Source of the DNA: Fulvia fulva | Taxonomy: Eukaryota > Ascomycota > Dothideomycetes > Mycosphaerellales > Mycosphaerellaceae | Reading direction: 5' to 3' | Length of the DNA: 64,000 nt | Assembly (NCBI RefSeq): GCF_020509005.1 | Contig: NC_063014.1 | Span: 4,340,001-4,404,000, forward strand | Shown here: piece by piece, positions 11,850 to 23,484 of the stretch | How the letters are laid out: every line of letters starts with the position of its first letter | Numbering within the stretch: position 1 is the stretch's first letter | The notes under the pieces: model-generated | The model's database searches: none | What the model saw: only the letters and a program-made list of their open reading frames with translations | What the model was told of the DNA's origin: nothing | Made by a program: the position numbers and the translations under genes

Positions 11850-13160
11850 ATGGCTAACGACAATAAGCTAAGGGCCTAGGAAAGGTATAACGAACCCTGT
11901 CTGCCCCCGGCCCCTCCGCGTAGATAGAATTATATAAAGAAGCCTAGGTAATACTAGACGAAGACGAACACCTAGCCCGAGTATATAAAAATATAATCGC
12001 GTAGCTCCTTAATATACTTAAGGCACTCGAACACTAGACCCTAAGAACGATCTACTAGACTATATAGTACGTAATATAATAGAAGAATCCTACGTAGGCT
12101 ATAATCGCCGCGGGAAACTACCCGGCCTAGCCCTAGAGGACTAATAACGCGATCCGAGTCTACGTTACCGACCCGGAGGAGAAAAGGGAACTCGAGGGCC
12201 TTACGAGTAAGGAGCTCGTAGATAGAATCGGCCGGAAGGAGATCGTAGAAGCGAAGGTAGAGCTAAGGGGGGTAGTAAGGCTTTTTACTATATAGGAGAC
12301 AGACCGATAAAGACTCGAGACGTATAAGGAATAGATAACTAAAGTACTAAAGTTAGCGAAGGTCTCCTACTAACAGTTTATAGTAATAGCCTACGGGGTC
12401 TCTAGAACCATTAAGGTCGAAAATGACCTCCCCTAGCTATAAATATAGAACTAGAGCACATCCCTAGGAGTACGTTTCTCTAAGGCCGTCTAGCTATATA
12501 GAAGCGTCGGAATAATAAAGACATACTCCTTGTTAATCGTCTAGATAGTAAATGCGGAATAAGTAAACCTTGTCCTAGATAAAGGACTATGCTAGAACTA
12601 CGAATGTCTTAATACGGAAATCTACTAGAGTAGCTATAGAGTACTCTAATACTTCAACTACTAATAGTAAGGACATATCGCCCCGAAATATATAGAGAAG
12701 ACCCCGAAGTACCTATACTACGTAGGCCTATACTAGGGAAAGTAATGCCTACGAGAAGAAGTAAGGTACGTATACTATAGCCAGAAACACCCGGCGTACT
12801 CGAGCTAATACCTAACCCGGATCGCCGTAAAAGGGAAGGCTAACTAAGTACGAATAACGACCCTAGCGAGGTACTTTACCCCGTAGTAAGGTAGCGCTTA
12901 ATATAAAGGCTTTAAGGCGGTAAAAAGAAAGAGAACGGAGGAGGTAATAAGGGGCACCCTACCGAGTACGTACCCGCCGCTAGGACGGCTAAGGGGGCTA
13001 AATAGGGTAGTAAACGAGATAGGATAGATACGGATTTTTAGAACACCCCTACCGGCCGAAGGCCTACTAACCTAAGAGGAAGATATAATAACCGTAGGTA
13101 CTACCTAAGCCCGGAGTACCCCTATAGACATTATCCTAGCTAGCCCGTAATAGTAGTATA
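11850..13160 (+). pseudogene. LINE-B copy 1 ORF1 fossil: gag-like RNA-binding protein
   Basis: Reading through TAG/TAA gives Met-Ala-Asn-Asp-Asn-Lys at 11850. About 110 codons later comes the segment Val-Thr-Asp-Pro-Glu-Glu-Lys that recurs in all three LINE-B copies. Near 12640-12790 are three closely spaced zinc-knuckle-like motifs in which expected Cys codons read Tyr (TGC or TGT to TAC or TAT, a RIP change). Such ORF1 proteins coat the element RNA. Fossil only. Confidence 0.75.
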
Positions 13161-13169
13161 GGACAACCT

Positions 13170-16100
13170 TACTATTATATAGTATAACGTTAATAAAAGT
13201 AAAGATAAGGTCTAACTCTACTTCCTATAAGAACTCGACTACTAAAAGCACTACGTCGTAGCGCTATAGGAACCTTAGACTAACCTATATATAAGCAAAC
13301 CGGCAACCTATAACGACTAACGATACTATACGGTGATTAGTAGAGGTATAGAATATACCCTAAGAATATATACCTACGTAAGTAAGGCTATTAGTATAGA
13401 AGTATAGAAGGTCGTACTATAGCCGGAGGGCTACTAGGGGGACATAACGACAATCGAAATAGTGATAGGCTAGGGAACCGTCCGAATGTATAATGTCTAT
13501 AACCCTCCCCTATAAGGACGAACGAGTAGAGACCTAGGAACCCTAGCTACGCTAGACCGGATACTCGAACAAGGGGATATATACTAAGTCCTAGTAGGCG
13601 ACTTTAACCTTTACTACCCGTAATAGGGTCTAGACTTCACCCCCCTATACGTATACCTAGGAGGCAAGTTACTAGAAATCACCGCGAGCCGCGACATAGA
13701 ACTAGCGACCCTAAAGGGTATAGAGACGTAGAAGGCGAGATTTAGCGTAAGTACGATTAACCTATACTTCCTCTCGAGAGAGCTAGTAACGAGACTAGAC
13801 AAGTACCGCCCGAACCTCTTACTCGAAGTAGGATTAGACTATATCCCGATCTAGATAACAATCGAGGTAGGAGTCGAGGAGGAACCTATAGCGGAGCTAT
13901 GCCTAAACTAGAAGAAGGCCCCGTAGGAGGAAATCCGAGATAAACTAGCGGTACGACTACACGATAATAGAGCAAATACGGGACTAGAAGCGGGAATAGA
14001 CGTATAATAAGAAGCCGAGCTCGACAAAGAAGCCGAACGGATAACGATAGTCGTATAGGAAGTAGCTCGTTAGTATATACCCTATATTCGACCTTCTTAA
14101 AGACAGAAGCTATTCTAGACCCCGGCGTACGCGGAAAGGGTAAAGGAGGCGAGGAGGGCTAGACGAGAGTAGACGAAGGAGTATATATAAGTAATATAGG
14201 ACGTATACTAAAGGGCTAGCTAAGCTAAGAAAGCCTAGATACGTCGGGATAAATAGCTAGACTAGAGAACAACGGTCGGGCTCGTAATAGAGAATCCTAA
14301 CTAGATATAGCGACTAGCGAGGTAGGCGAGAGCTAGAGAGACAGAGAAGACGTCTTACTTCCCGCCTATAGTCGATATAACGGAGACGCTAAGGTTAACG
14401 CCGGAGGTAAAAGCGAAGGCGTTTACGGACTACTTCTTCTTAATATAAGTCGACGCGGACCTAACGGATATAGTAGGCACGTCGTACCCGGAACTACTAG
14501 ACATATACTAGACAGTCTAGCTAGGCGAAGTTAAGGCCGTAATAGGACAGCTTAAGGGAAGAAAGGCCCTAGGGCCCGACAAAATCCTAAATCTCCTACT
14601 AAAGGAATATAAAGAGGAAATCGCCCCGAGCCTAGCTAAGCTCTTTACTACTTATCTACGGAAAGGCTAATATCTAAAGCCGTATAGAGACTCCCTAATA
14701 GTAGTTATCCGGAAGCTATAGAAGGAAGACTATAATAGGCTTAAGTTATATAGACCGATTACGCTCCTGAATATAGTAGGGAAGATTCTAGAGAAGGTAG
14801 TAGCCTAGAGACTTACAAAACTAGTCGAGGAGAACAATATCCTCCCGGAGATAAGGATAGGAGGGAGAAGTAACCGCTTAACCCTTACGGTAATAGAACT
14901 AATAACCGAATAGATCTAAACCCTCTAGTACTATAGACGGAATAGAATAGTATCGCTACTCTCTCTAGATATCTCCGGAGCATTCGATAACGTCTCTTAT
15001 AAAAGACTACTCTATATACTCTAATAGAAGGGAGTCCCCGTATAGGCTAGGAAATTTATATACTCCTTCCTTAAAGAGAGGACTACGAGAATAGTCCTCG
15101 GGAGGTATAAATCCGAAAGGGTATACGTAGAGACCGGAATCCCCTAAGGATCTACGCTATCCCCGATCCTATTCCTAATCTTTATAGCCGACCTTATCCC
15201 CTTACTTACGTCCCCTTAGACTTTAACGTTAGGCTTCGTAGACGACATAAACATCCTAGCCTAGTCCGCGATAATAGAGGAAAACTATAGACTACTTACG
15301 GAGAGATATAGAGTATACGAGGACTAGGCTAGACGCTACGGCGTCCGTTTTACCCTAAAGAAATACTAGCTAATCCACTTTAGTAAAGCGAGGACCTACC
15401 ACAATATATAGGCAACTATAATAATCTAGGGATATAAGACGAAGCCCTCCCCCGAACTCCGAGTACTAGGAATCTAGCTAGACCCGAAGCTAAGCTAGAA
15501 CCTATAGATTAAGAAGGCCTAGAATAGCGTATAAGTAAACGAGGCATTAATAACACGTCTTACTAAGTCAACGTAGGGAGCGACCTTCGACCAAGTAAGA
15601 ATAATATATAAAGTAATCGTTCGACTAGCGATACTTTACGGGGTATAAATCTAGGGTACGGGGGGAGTCGATAAGCTAGTACCGCGACGGATCGAACAGC
15701 CTCTTAATCGAACCTAAGTAGGCAACTTAAGGAGAATTCTCGGAGCGTTTAAGACTATACCGACGAGAGTAGCCGAGATAGAGACCGGGACACTACCTAT
15801 CCGTTACTATATCTAAGGGATAAGGATCTAATATACGGCGAAGACGATAGGGTACCTAGTATAGTAAACTATCTACGATAAGATAGTATAAATCGTATAG
15901 AGATATAGCCGGCTATATATAGGACCGTACGTAAGGAGGAGTTAGAAGCGGGACGACTTACGGGTTTTTAGGAAAGTATAAGGAACGCCGGAGTAGCTAG
16001 CGAGGGAGGAGGAGGAACGAAGAACCCGGGAAAGGAAGGGGAGTAAGGGAAAGTCCTAGAGCCTCGTAGAGTAGGTAGCCGGCTACCTATAGGAACAGGA

Positions 16101-16700
16101 ATGGAATAGTAACCCGCTAGCGAGAATAGGTCCCCTAGCCCTACGAACCTTCTAGAGACATAACTACCTCCTATACCGCGACTTTATAAGGGCAGAAGCA
16201 AGCGTAACAATTTAAATCCGGTCCGAATATATCGGGCTTCGGGCTTACTTATATAGGAGGAACGTCCTAGATATAGAAAACCTAGCGTATAAGTATAGCT
16301 ACCCGTCGTAGAACCCGGAACATATAGTCGAACGGTACCTATAGTAGGTAGAAGGGCGGAGTATATAGAGAGTAAGAGTAGCTAGACGCGACTACTAGTC
16401 GATCGTTACGAACAAGAGCGACATATAGAGGATAGTACGTTAGGTCCTAAGATAAGGATACCTTACCTAGTTTAAACTAGCTAACGAGACGGAGGAGTAG
16501 ATAGACAAGAGGAGGGAGACTAAGGGGATGTAGACGAGGTAGTTATTAGGGTAGGCCTATAATACTAGTGTACCCTCTATAAGGAAAGTAGGAAGGCAAA
16601 TAACGAACAATAGTAGTATAGGAGAGGAGAGGGGTTTTTACCGCGAGCGGTTTCCCCTTCGAAAGACAGAAGTACGTAGAATAGCTATATCGGCTAGGAG
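13170..16700 (+). pseudogene. LINE-B copy 1 ORF2 fossil: endonuclease, reverse transcriptase, C-terminal Cys cluster
   Basis: The frame starts with Thr-Ile-Ile-Gln-Tyr-Asn-Val-Asn and continues, with TAG/TAA at Gln/Trp sites, for nearly 1,180 codons. Seen: endonuclease Val-Gly-Asp-Phe-Asn at about 13594-13608; RT finger Lys-Ala-Leu-Gly-Pro-Asp near 14565-14582; Leu-Asp-Ile-Ser-Gly-Ala-Phe-Asp near 14965-14988; catalytic Phe-Val-Asp-Asp at 15235-15246; and a C-terminal remnant of a Cys/His cluster near 16290-16345 whose Cys now read Tyr. It would have supplied nicking and cDNA synthesis. It is unusually complete for a RIP fossil. Confidence 0.82.
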
Positions 16701-16733
16701 GCACCACAATAGCTTAATGAATACTATATATAT

Positions 16734-17900
16734 TAAGGGGATAGGGTATCTAGACTTTAACGTAATAGCGTTTAGGCCGCGATAGTCTATATACACCCGA
16801 AGTCTACTACTAGGGTTACGTACTATAAGTACGGGCGAAGCTATATCCGCTCGTCCTACGTACCTTCGAAGCTTCTAGTCGGCTAGGTAGCTATCCGTCT
16901 AACGCTTAATTACTTTATCCTCCTAAGGCGGTATACGGAATAGATACTTAATAGGTAGCTTGCTTCCTTCCTTAAGGTTAATCTTATAATTAATGCCTAG
17001 TCGGTATAGTAGTAGCTTATATACCGCCTAAGCCGAGAAGTTTTGGGCGTACTTACGGTACTCGGCTAGTAGGTGATCTACCGGGTCTATAATATTGTCC
17101 TTATTAAGCAATTTGTAGAACCGGTTAATATCTACTTACGCGTACATTTTATACGCCCGTAACGAGGGCCCGGATCTTTCTACTACTAGTATAAAGGCTA
17201 CGGCTCGAGCGTCTAGTCGTTACGTAGTCTTATCGTCTACTACTATACTATAATTGCCTATTATACGCCGTATAGAGTATAAGCTTAGCTAAGCGGTTAA
17301 TATCGCGTATAAGTATAGAGAATCGGTACTTTACTTCGATCCTAGTAGTTCATCCTTTTCTCGAATATATATAAGGTAGACTTAAGTACCTCTTTATCTT
17401 ATATATTATAAAAGCTCCTACTCCTACTTCTAGGATGTCTAGTAACGAATTATCCGGTATTATAGTTACGGTTACTTCTACCGGCGTTCTCCGGTCCTTC
17501 CCTAAGGAGCGCCTATAGAGCTTCTTAATAGTGTCTCTTCCGTCTACTAGTAAGGGTAGTCTAGTATAGAGACGGGGCTCCGGTTTTTCCTCTATAGTTA
17601 CTACCGGACGGAAGGTTTAATACGTCTATATAGGCTACTTGCCTTTATTATAAACTGACTATACCTATACTAGCTTGCCGTCCTATAGGCATAGCTCCTT
17701 ATAGCGCTCCGAGTCGAGGGTAAGCGTCCTAGATTTATAATAGACACCTAGCTAATATACTATACTCTAAGGCCTACTAAGGACTATATTATATTCGAGG
17801 TCGGCGAGCTACGTACTTATAACTTCCTTATACCTATTTAGGTCTAGTTCTATTGTTATCTATTCCGTAATCTCTACTTCTAAGGTAGAGCTATTCGCTA
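16734..17900 (-). pseudogene. D1 pol fossil: protease region and N-terminal reverse transcriptase
   Basis: The RT part (about 16734-17040) reads like the family consensus, including Asn-Leu-Lys-Glu-Gly-Ser-Lys-Leu-Pro, Ala-Ser-Pro-Val-Leu-Ile-Val and the Asp-Tyr-Arg-Gly-Leu-Asn motif. Upstream, about 17400-17900, is a protease-like region without a clear Asp-Thr/Ser-Gly motif. The YxDD core, RNase H and integrase are absent. Confidence 0.6.
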
Positions 17901-18229
17901 GCGTAAGGAGTAGAGGCTCTAGTAACGAATAAACCTTAAAATTGTTATTATATATATATATATTCGGTCTATAAACTTAGAGTTAGTACCGATATTAAAG
18001 AACGACTAAGATTTAATACTATTCGCTATACTAGGCATTACTAAGTATATTACTACCTTAGGTTACTATTCTTGTTCCTTTCGAATTGTTCTTAAGGAAC
18101 GCGAAGATATTCTTAGCCCTTTACCTAGTAGCGGTAGTAGCTCTAGTTCTTTTAGACCTCTAAGAGGCCTAATACTTACTACGCTTAAGTACTGGCCTAA
18201 CTATTTCCTCGCTATTATAGAGTAGGTAG

Positions 18230-20290
18230 ACGGGGTAGTATCTCGTAGTCGAAGAGCTTATATACTTAATTAGTAAGGCGGTGTCCGGTCTTACGACACT
18301 TCTTATAGCGGCCTTCGTTTATATATCGAGTGTTCTTAGCGTTATTAAGAGGACCGATATTAGCGGCCTATATACTAACTTCGCTACGATCCGCCTACGC
18401 CTTACGGGTACGTTAAGAGCGTCCTCCGCTACCGCTACTACCTCCGTTATTATTACTAGAACCGGCGGTAGGTAGGTCGGTCTTCTCGTCCTTCTTACTA
18501 TCCTTCTTGTTATCCTTCTTAGTAGGCTACTTTCTTAGGTATAGTAAATCGACTAGGCGGAAATCCTCCTTAGCTCGATATAAGTAATCTTCTATAGCTT
18601 TAATCGTCTATAGGTCCTTAGAGATAAACTTCTAGAGGTACCGGTAATTTAGCTTACGCTTAAGTATATCGATATAGTCCTCTTTATCGCGGTAAAGCTA
18701 TATAATATTCGTACTCTTTCTGAGTAAGACGTTAAACTCGGTAAAGGAGTCGTTACGTCTATTTACTTACTTTAAGGCGGCTATATCGTCGCGTACGCGA
18801 GCCTTTATATTACGCTTACTATAGCTCTTACGTACGTCCTTTATAAGCTTATTAAGTATCTTATATATACGGTCGCCCTTTACGCTAGTAAGGGACGGGA
18901 TTTGAGGTCCGATTAATTAGAACGCGCTACCCTTAGTATAGTTATATACTAACTTTAACGTAGCCTTCGAGGTACGGAACGTAGTGTTCTATAGGTTAGT
19001 TTCTAATATATTCTACTACACCTCGAACGTTAGCCCGATAGGCGTATTATCCTTATTCCTATTACCGCTAAACTTCTTCACCTCCGTCTTATCTGTCTTA
19101 AACATAACGTTAAGGTCTAGGTTGATATTAAGTATTATATCCTAGTCCGCCTCGGGCTCCTCGTCCTTACTCTTACGCTTACTCTTCTTAGACTTCTTCT
19201 TACGGTACTTACGGCGATCTTTATCGTCGCTAGGCTCGGAGTTAGAATTAGAGTCGGACAAGCTTAAGCTATCGGAGGTATTAGATAGGTTGTCGTCTTA
19301 GGTACTATCCTTACGCGGTCCGCGGCCGCGACGTCCTTACTTAGGCTTCTCGGTAAGTCGCTTCTTTAGGTCTATAATTTCGTCGTCCTTAGTCTTCTTA
19401 ATATACTCGATCTTACGGTTATAGTCCTTAGCGGTAGACTTATAGTTAGAGAGCTTATTATCGACGTCGCTCTATTAGTTCTCGAGGTCCTAGATACAAT
19501 TAACGTACTCTACGATCTAGGCGTTAAGCTTAGAGAGCTCTACGTTCTTATCTTAAATCTACGACATAGCGTTAAGTATATATTTACGGTTCCTAGCTAT
19601 ATCCGGCGTAGGCGGTAGTTTCTTAAAATCGTCGACCTACTATAAGAGTAGATTACGGGCTACTATTAGCTAGTCGCGATTCTTTACGGCGGTATTACGT
19701 TCCTTAGTCGTATTATCTAAGCTCTTCTAGATGTTATTACGATCGGCTATAATTGCCTTTAGATCGTCCTTTACTTTAGCGATATCCGGCTCGTTCCTCT
19801 TATACTTAACGACCTTATTCGTAAGATGCTTAACCTACTTAGCTACCTTCTACTATAATATCTATATGTCTAACTTCTTCTACTTAAACTCGGCCATATC
19901 CTGCTTTAGCTTATACTAGGCTATCCTAACTACTACTCTCTTATCCTAAAGCTTATTATACGTCTAGCCGAATATCTTTAACAACTCGGTTATATTATAG
20001 TCGTCGGCTTAGGCGCGTCGAAGTAGGTAATAGATCGAAGATAGTACTTTAGGTATACTAGCTATAAGGGCTTAGAACTCGGTTATATCTAGGTTCTTTA
20101 GCTCCTCTAGATTTTAGCGGAAAGTCTTAGCTACCTATTGTTCTCCTTCTCCTTTATCTATTACTATATTACCGTTATAATCAAGCTCGATCTCCTTTTT
20201 AGTCGTATATTCTTTCACTTCGTCGTTCCGGATATAGTCGGAGAGGTTGATCGTCTTAGGCGGTTCGGTAACTAGTTATATTAGTTACTT
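18230..20290 (-). pseudogene. D1 gag fossil: coiled-coil capsid protein with zinc-knuckle
   Basis: The N-terminal half is rich in Lys, Glu, Asp and Leu with coiled-coil character (about 19350-20000). It is followed by a Ser/Asp/Lys-rich linker (about 19150-19300) and a capsid-like region starting Met-Phe-Lys-Thr-Asp (about 19105). A zinc-knuckle remnant, Lys-Cys-Arg-Lys-Thr-Gly-His, lies near 18260-18300. The layout matches the gag of the plus-strand element at 52474-54600. RIP stops run throughout. The structural role is inferred from position and knuckle. Confidence 0.62.
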
Positions 20291-20306
20291 AATACGCTAC
20301 TATATT

Positions 20307-21016
20307 TGCTCGTTAGTTAGCTATTAGAGTTAGGTTTAGTAACCTTAAGTCTAGCTACTATTAAATATAAGCGACTCGTAACGGAGTTTAGGGCGACTAG
20401 TAAGTAGAGAGTGCCTACTACCTATACTCTTAGCTAGTATCTTATTAATTGTTGAGAACATACAGGCCGCAGGACAAGCATATAGGTGTGGGTGTGTCAT
20501 GTGATAGATCACGTGACTAGGGTTTGCCAGCCCCTATAGGCTGGCAAACATCCGGACACCTAGCATCTACCTACACTAACACCGGCGATACTATATGTAG
20601 ATACACGCTATCCCATTGGGTCCTTCTTCGTCTTTTATGTGATCCGCCGTCTTCTACTACTGCGTAACTCGTACCTGTTTAACATTAATAAAGGTACGAT
20701 TGTTCTTATTGACTTAGACCTATTACGTTTATCGCGCGATTAGTATAGAAAACTCGCGATAAGCGTAGTTTCTATATCTTTAACCTATTACTTTATAGGT
20801 CCTTTGTAGTACGTATTCTACGGTTAGTAAAGGAGGTCTAACAAAGTATAAGGGAGCCGTTCTTAATATAGGGCAAATAACGAAGTTATTAGATAGGCTA
20901 TCTAAGAGGAGTACGAGGTACGGAAAGTTAATATATAAGCCGAGGTATACGGGCCGGCCCGTACTAAGTTACGTAATCGACTGCTATTTACTAGACGTCC
21001 GCCTAGGCCCGTAATA
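20307..21016 (-). repeat. LTR-D copy 1 (470 bp net), interrupted by a solo LTR
   Basis: Plus-strand ends are TGCTCG...AATA, the last CA probably damaged to TA. Removing the solo LTR and one 5-bp repeat leaves 470 bp. A second copy (21545-21715 joined to 34154-34452) is also exactly 470 bp. It directly precedes the minus-strand D1 gag, so it is read as the 5' LTR of D1. Confidence 0.78.
20450..20684. repeat. Solo LTR (235 bp), little RIP
   Basis: It begins TGTTGAGAAC and ends TTTAACA, flanked by the 5-bp direct repeat TTAAT (20445-20449 and 20685-20689). The empty site is present in LTR-D copy 2 at about 21678-21700. CpA and TpG are retained, in contrast to the surrounding DNA. End sequences suggest a Ty1/Copia LTR; the internal region has gone, as expected after LTR-LTR recombination. 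Orientation cannot be fixed. Confidence 0.9.
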
Positions 21017-21544
21017 AGTATAACGCTAGGGGATAAGGCGTACGGCCGGGCTAGCGTTCTAGGTACGCGTAGAGACCGTAAGCGTATTATTTATAGTATA
21101 CGGCGCGGCTCGTAGTACTATACTAGCGCTCTATTATCTAAAGCCCTATTAGCCTTATCTTTAACTACTATAACGCCCGTTACCGCCTTACTAGGTGTCA
21201 TTATCCTTATCCCTCTTACTATATATACTCTTTACGGTATTATATACCTCTTCTTTATCTTTAGCGATACGAAGAAACTAGCTAACGGGGTCTATAAGCT
21301 AGTAGTCCTCTATCTTCTTTATCTAGAACTCGTTTAGGCTAATCTATAGCTCGTACGACACTATAGGCTTGCCGGTCTTAGCGCTAAAGCGGCGGTATTT
21401 AACGATATATTTACTAAACTCCTAGCTGTACTTCTACTTTAGCTAGTATAGGTCGCGTCTAGCCTTAAGCTTAATATCTCGAGGATTCTTACCGAAGTTG
21501 TCGTCTAACTCGTCCTATATATCCTCGAGGCTTACCTATTCGTT
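21017..21544 (-). pseudogene. Gag-like fragment of another LTR retroelement, RIP-damaged
   Basis: Read on the minus strand through TAG/TAA, the stretch about 21190-21540 gives a continuous frame with Asp-Glu-Leu-Asp-Asp-Asn-Phe and Leu-Lys-Ala-Arg-Arg-Asp-Leu, then a Phe-Ser-Lys-Tyr segment. The pattern fits the capsid (retrotransposon gag) domain. It lies between two LTR-D copies and is not the same sequence as the D1 gag. It could be the gag of a related element into which D1 inserted. Low certainty. Confidence 0.4.
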
Positions 21545-21715
21545 TGCTCGTTAGTTAGCTATTAGGGTTAGGTTTAGTGACCTTAAGTCTAGCTACTATT
21601 AAATATAAGCGACTCGCGGCGGATCTTAGGGCGACTAGTAAGTAGGGAGTACCTACCGCCTATACTCTTAGCTAGTATCTTATTAATAAAGGTGCGATTG
21701 TTCTTATTAACTTAG

Positions 21716-22234
21716 TGTTATAGTCTCCCTATAGAGTAAATAGAAGGTAGGGACAGAAGAGCCTTAGAGTGCTTAGAAGTCGTTAAGAAGTAAAAGTCTA
21801 GCTTAGTATATAAGCGCCAAGAATTATATACCCCGTAATATTCACTACGGGACCTAGCCCTCTAAATTTACTACTCTACTAAACCTTGACAGATTTACTT
21901 CGGCTCGTAACTATATGACTTACGGTACTCCCGCGAGTACCCGCAACTACGCTAGACCCTAGAAGAAGCTCGTAGAAGACTCGGAACGTAGGGCAGGTTA
22001 GAATAAGGTTTTAAGTAAAGCTACTAAGCGCGGCTTCGTATAGGTTAGCCCTATTAATACGGGGATACGCGCTCGCGAGGGTCGCGTATAAATATCTAGC
22101 CTTCCCTAGGCCTCTCTTACTTTCTTCGTCTTTCGTTTTGTATAGCAATTATAATATACCCTCTATATCTATACTTCGTACCTATATTCTCGCTTTTATT
22201 CTTATATCTTATAGGCTAGGCTCTCGCCCTAGCA
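21716..22234 (+). repeat. 5' LTR of RIP-damaged chromovirus (519 bp)
   Basis: Runs from TGTTATAGTC to GCCCTAGCA. Relative to the 444-bp LTR of the young copy it has about 75 extra bases (about 21890-21964); the rest aligns with RIP-type changes. Confidence 0.93.
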
Positions 22235-22276
22235 TTACGAAAGACTAACAAACAGTTAACTACTCGAGTTATCCTT

Positions 22277-23440
22277 ATAGATAACTACGCTACCGATAGA
22301 GGTGTTAACCTCGATAACTAAGACACTCTATTCCACTTTAGTAAGTAGGCTAATATCCCCTTCTCGAACGCCGCTACCTTTAGTACTTAGGTAAACGCTA
22401 ACCCCGATACCGCCTACGCTCTTATTAACTGTACCGTCTCCTCTTTCCGCGAGACCGCCTAGTAGGTCGAGTAAGTAAACAACTAAGTAATATACCTTTA
22501 AGGTATTATAAACACCTTCTAGAACCTCGTCCCGTACGCCGACGATAACCGCCGCTAGTACTTCTCTAAGAAGGTTAACGACCTAGACGAGTTCGACGGT
22601 AATAAGAGTAAGTTTAAGGCATTTAAGACATAGCTTACTATCAAGCTATTAGCTAATGCCGACTACTTTCCGTAAGAGAAGGACAAGGTTACGTACGTCT
22701 TCTCCCTCCTTCGGGGAGACGCCGCGGCTTAGGTATAATACTATATTAATAACGCTACGTAGACTATCGGCTGCCCGGACGTCCTTACCTTAATATAGGA
22801 CCTCCGTGCTGCCCTTAGTAATCTAGACCGTAGAGCTACCGCCTAGAACGCTATCTATAACCTCCTCTAGAAGAACAAGAGCTTCGTAGAGTACCTCGCG
22901 GCCTTTAACCGCGATATTAGGTTTACCGGCTATAACGAAGAGACTAAGAAGAGTACTCTCCGCCGTAGCTTATTAGTAGAGCTTCTTCGAGCCCTCGAGG
23001 ATAAGGACGTCGGTACTATAAGCTTCCGTAAGCTCCTCGAGACCTACTAGCGCCTCGACTCTAATATAAAACATACCGCCTCTCTCCTCGCTTCCCGTTC
23101 TTAAGGTCGTTAGCCTCGTAGTCCCGGAAGCCACTTTGCTACTCTACTAGGCGCCGCCGCTCCTACGGCTCTCCCTCCCGTCTCTATAGGTAACGCTATA
23201 GATCTTAGCGCTAGTACCGCCGTCCCTCGAGTCTAGGGCCTCGTTAACGGTAAGCTTACTCCCGAAGAGAAGCTTCGCCGTCGCTAGGCCGGACTCTATA
23301 CCTACTACGGCGGTCTAGGCTATATCGTAGTTAACTATCCGTAGCTCGCTACCCGTAACGCCCGTAACCCGGTTCGCGGCGCTATCGGCGCTATCGAGCC
23401 TACTCCTACTACTCCCGCTAAGTAGGAAAAAGCCTAGGTC
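22277..23440 (+). pseudogene. RIP-damaged chromovirus gag
   Basis: It corresponds codon for codon to the gag of the young element (minus strand, 33356-32196). The initiator ATG has become ATA (22277-22279) and many Gln/Trp codons are TAG/TAA. The zinc-knuckle Cys near 23295-23340 read Tyr where TGC became TAC. No protein can be made. Confidence 0.92.
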
Positions 23441-23484
23441 TTCCTTATCGACGCGGTGAAGACTAAGAATAACGTTTACCGAAA

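Larger units (their letters stand above)
11400..16733 (+). mobile_element. LINE-B copy 1: near full-length RIP-damaged non-LTR retrotransposon
   Basis: A complete-looking element of about 5.3 kb: 5' UTR to about 11849, ORF1 from ATG 11850, ORF2 from about 13170 to about 16700, and a short 3' end with AATGAATACTATATATAT close to 16733. The family is distinct from LINE-A in ORF1 and 5' UTR but has the same domain plan. Two further copies lie at 50510-52154 and 55791-59138. CpA and TpG are nearly all converted to TpA. It interrupts the minus-strand Gypsy reverse transcriptase that starts at 16734. Confidence 0.85.
16734..20306 (-). mobile_element. Ty3/Gypsy element D1, internal region, RIP-damaged and truncated in RT
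   Basis: On the minus strand, starting at the LTR junction (20306), come a long gag, a protease-like region and the start of the reverse transcriptase. RT is recognisable from the segment Val-Tyr-Ile-Asp-Tyr-Arg-Gly-Leu-Asn followed by Arg-Tyr-Pro-Ile-Pro-Leu (about 16735-16800). There the LINE-B 3' end cuts it off. The rest of pol is not found on the far side of LINE-B. Stops in frame are TAG/TAA at Gln/Trp sites. A TAG-containing site shortly after the LTR could be a damaged TGG primer-binding site; this is a guess. Confidence 0.75.
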
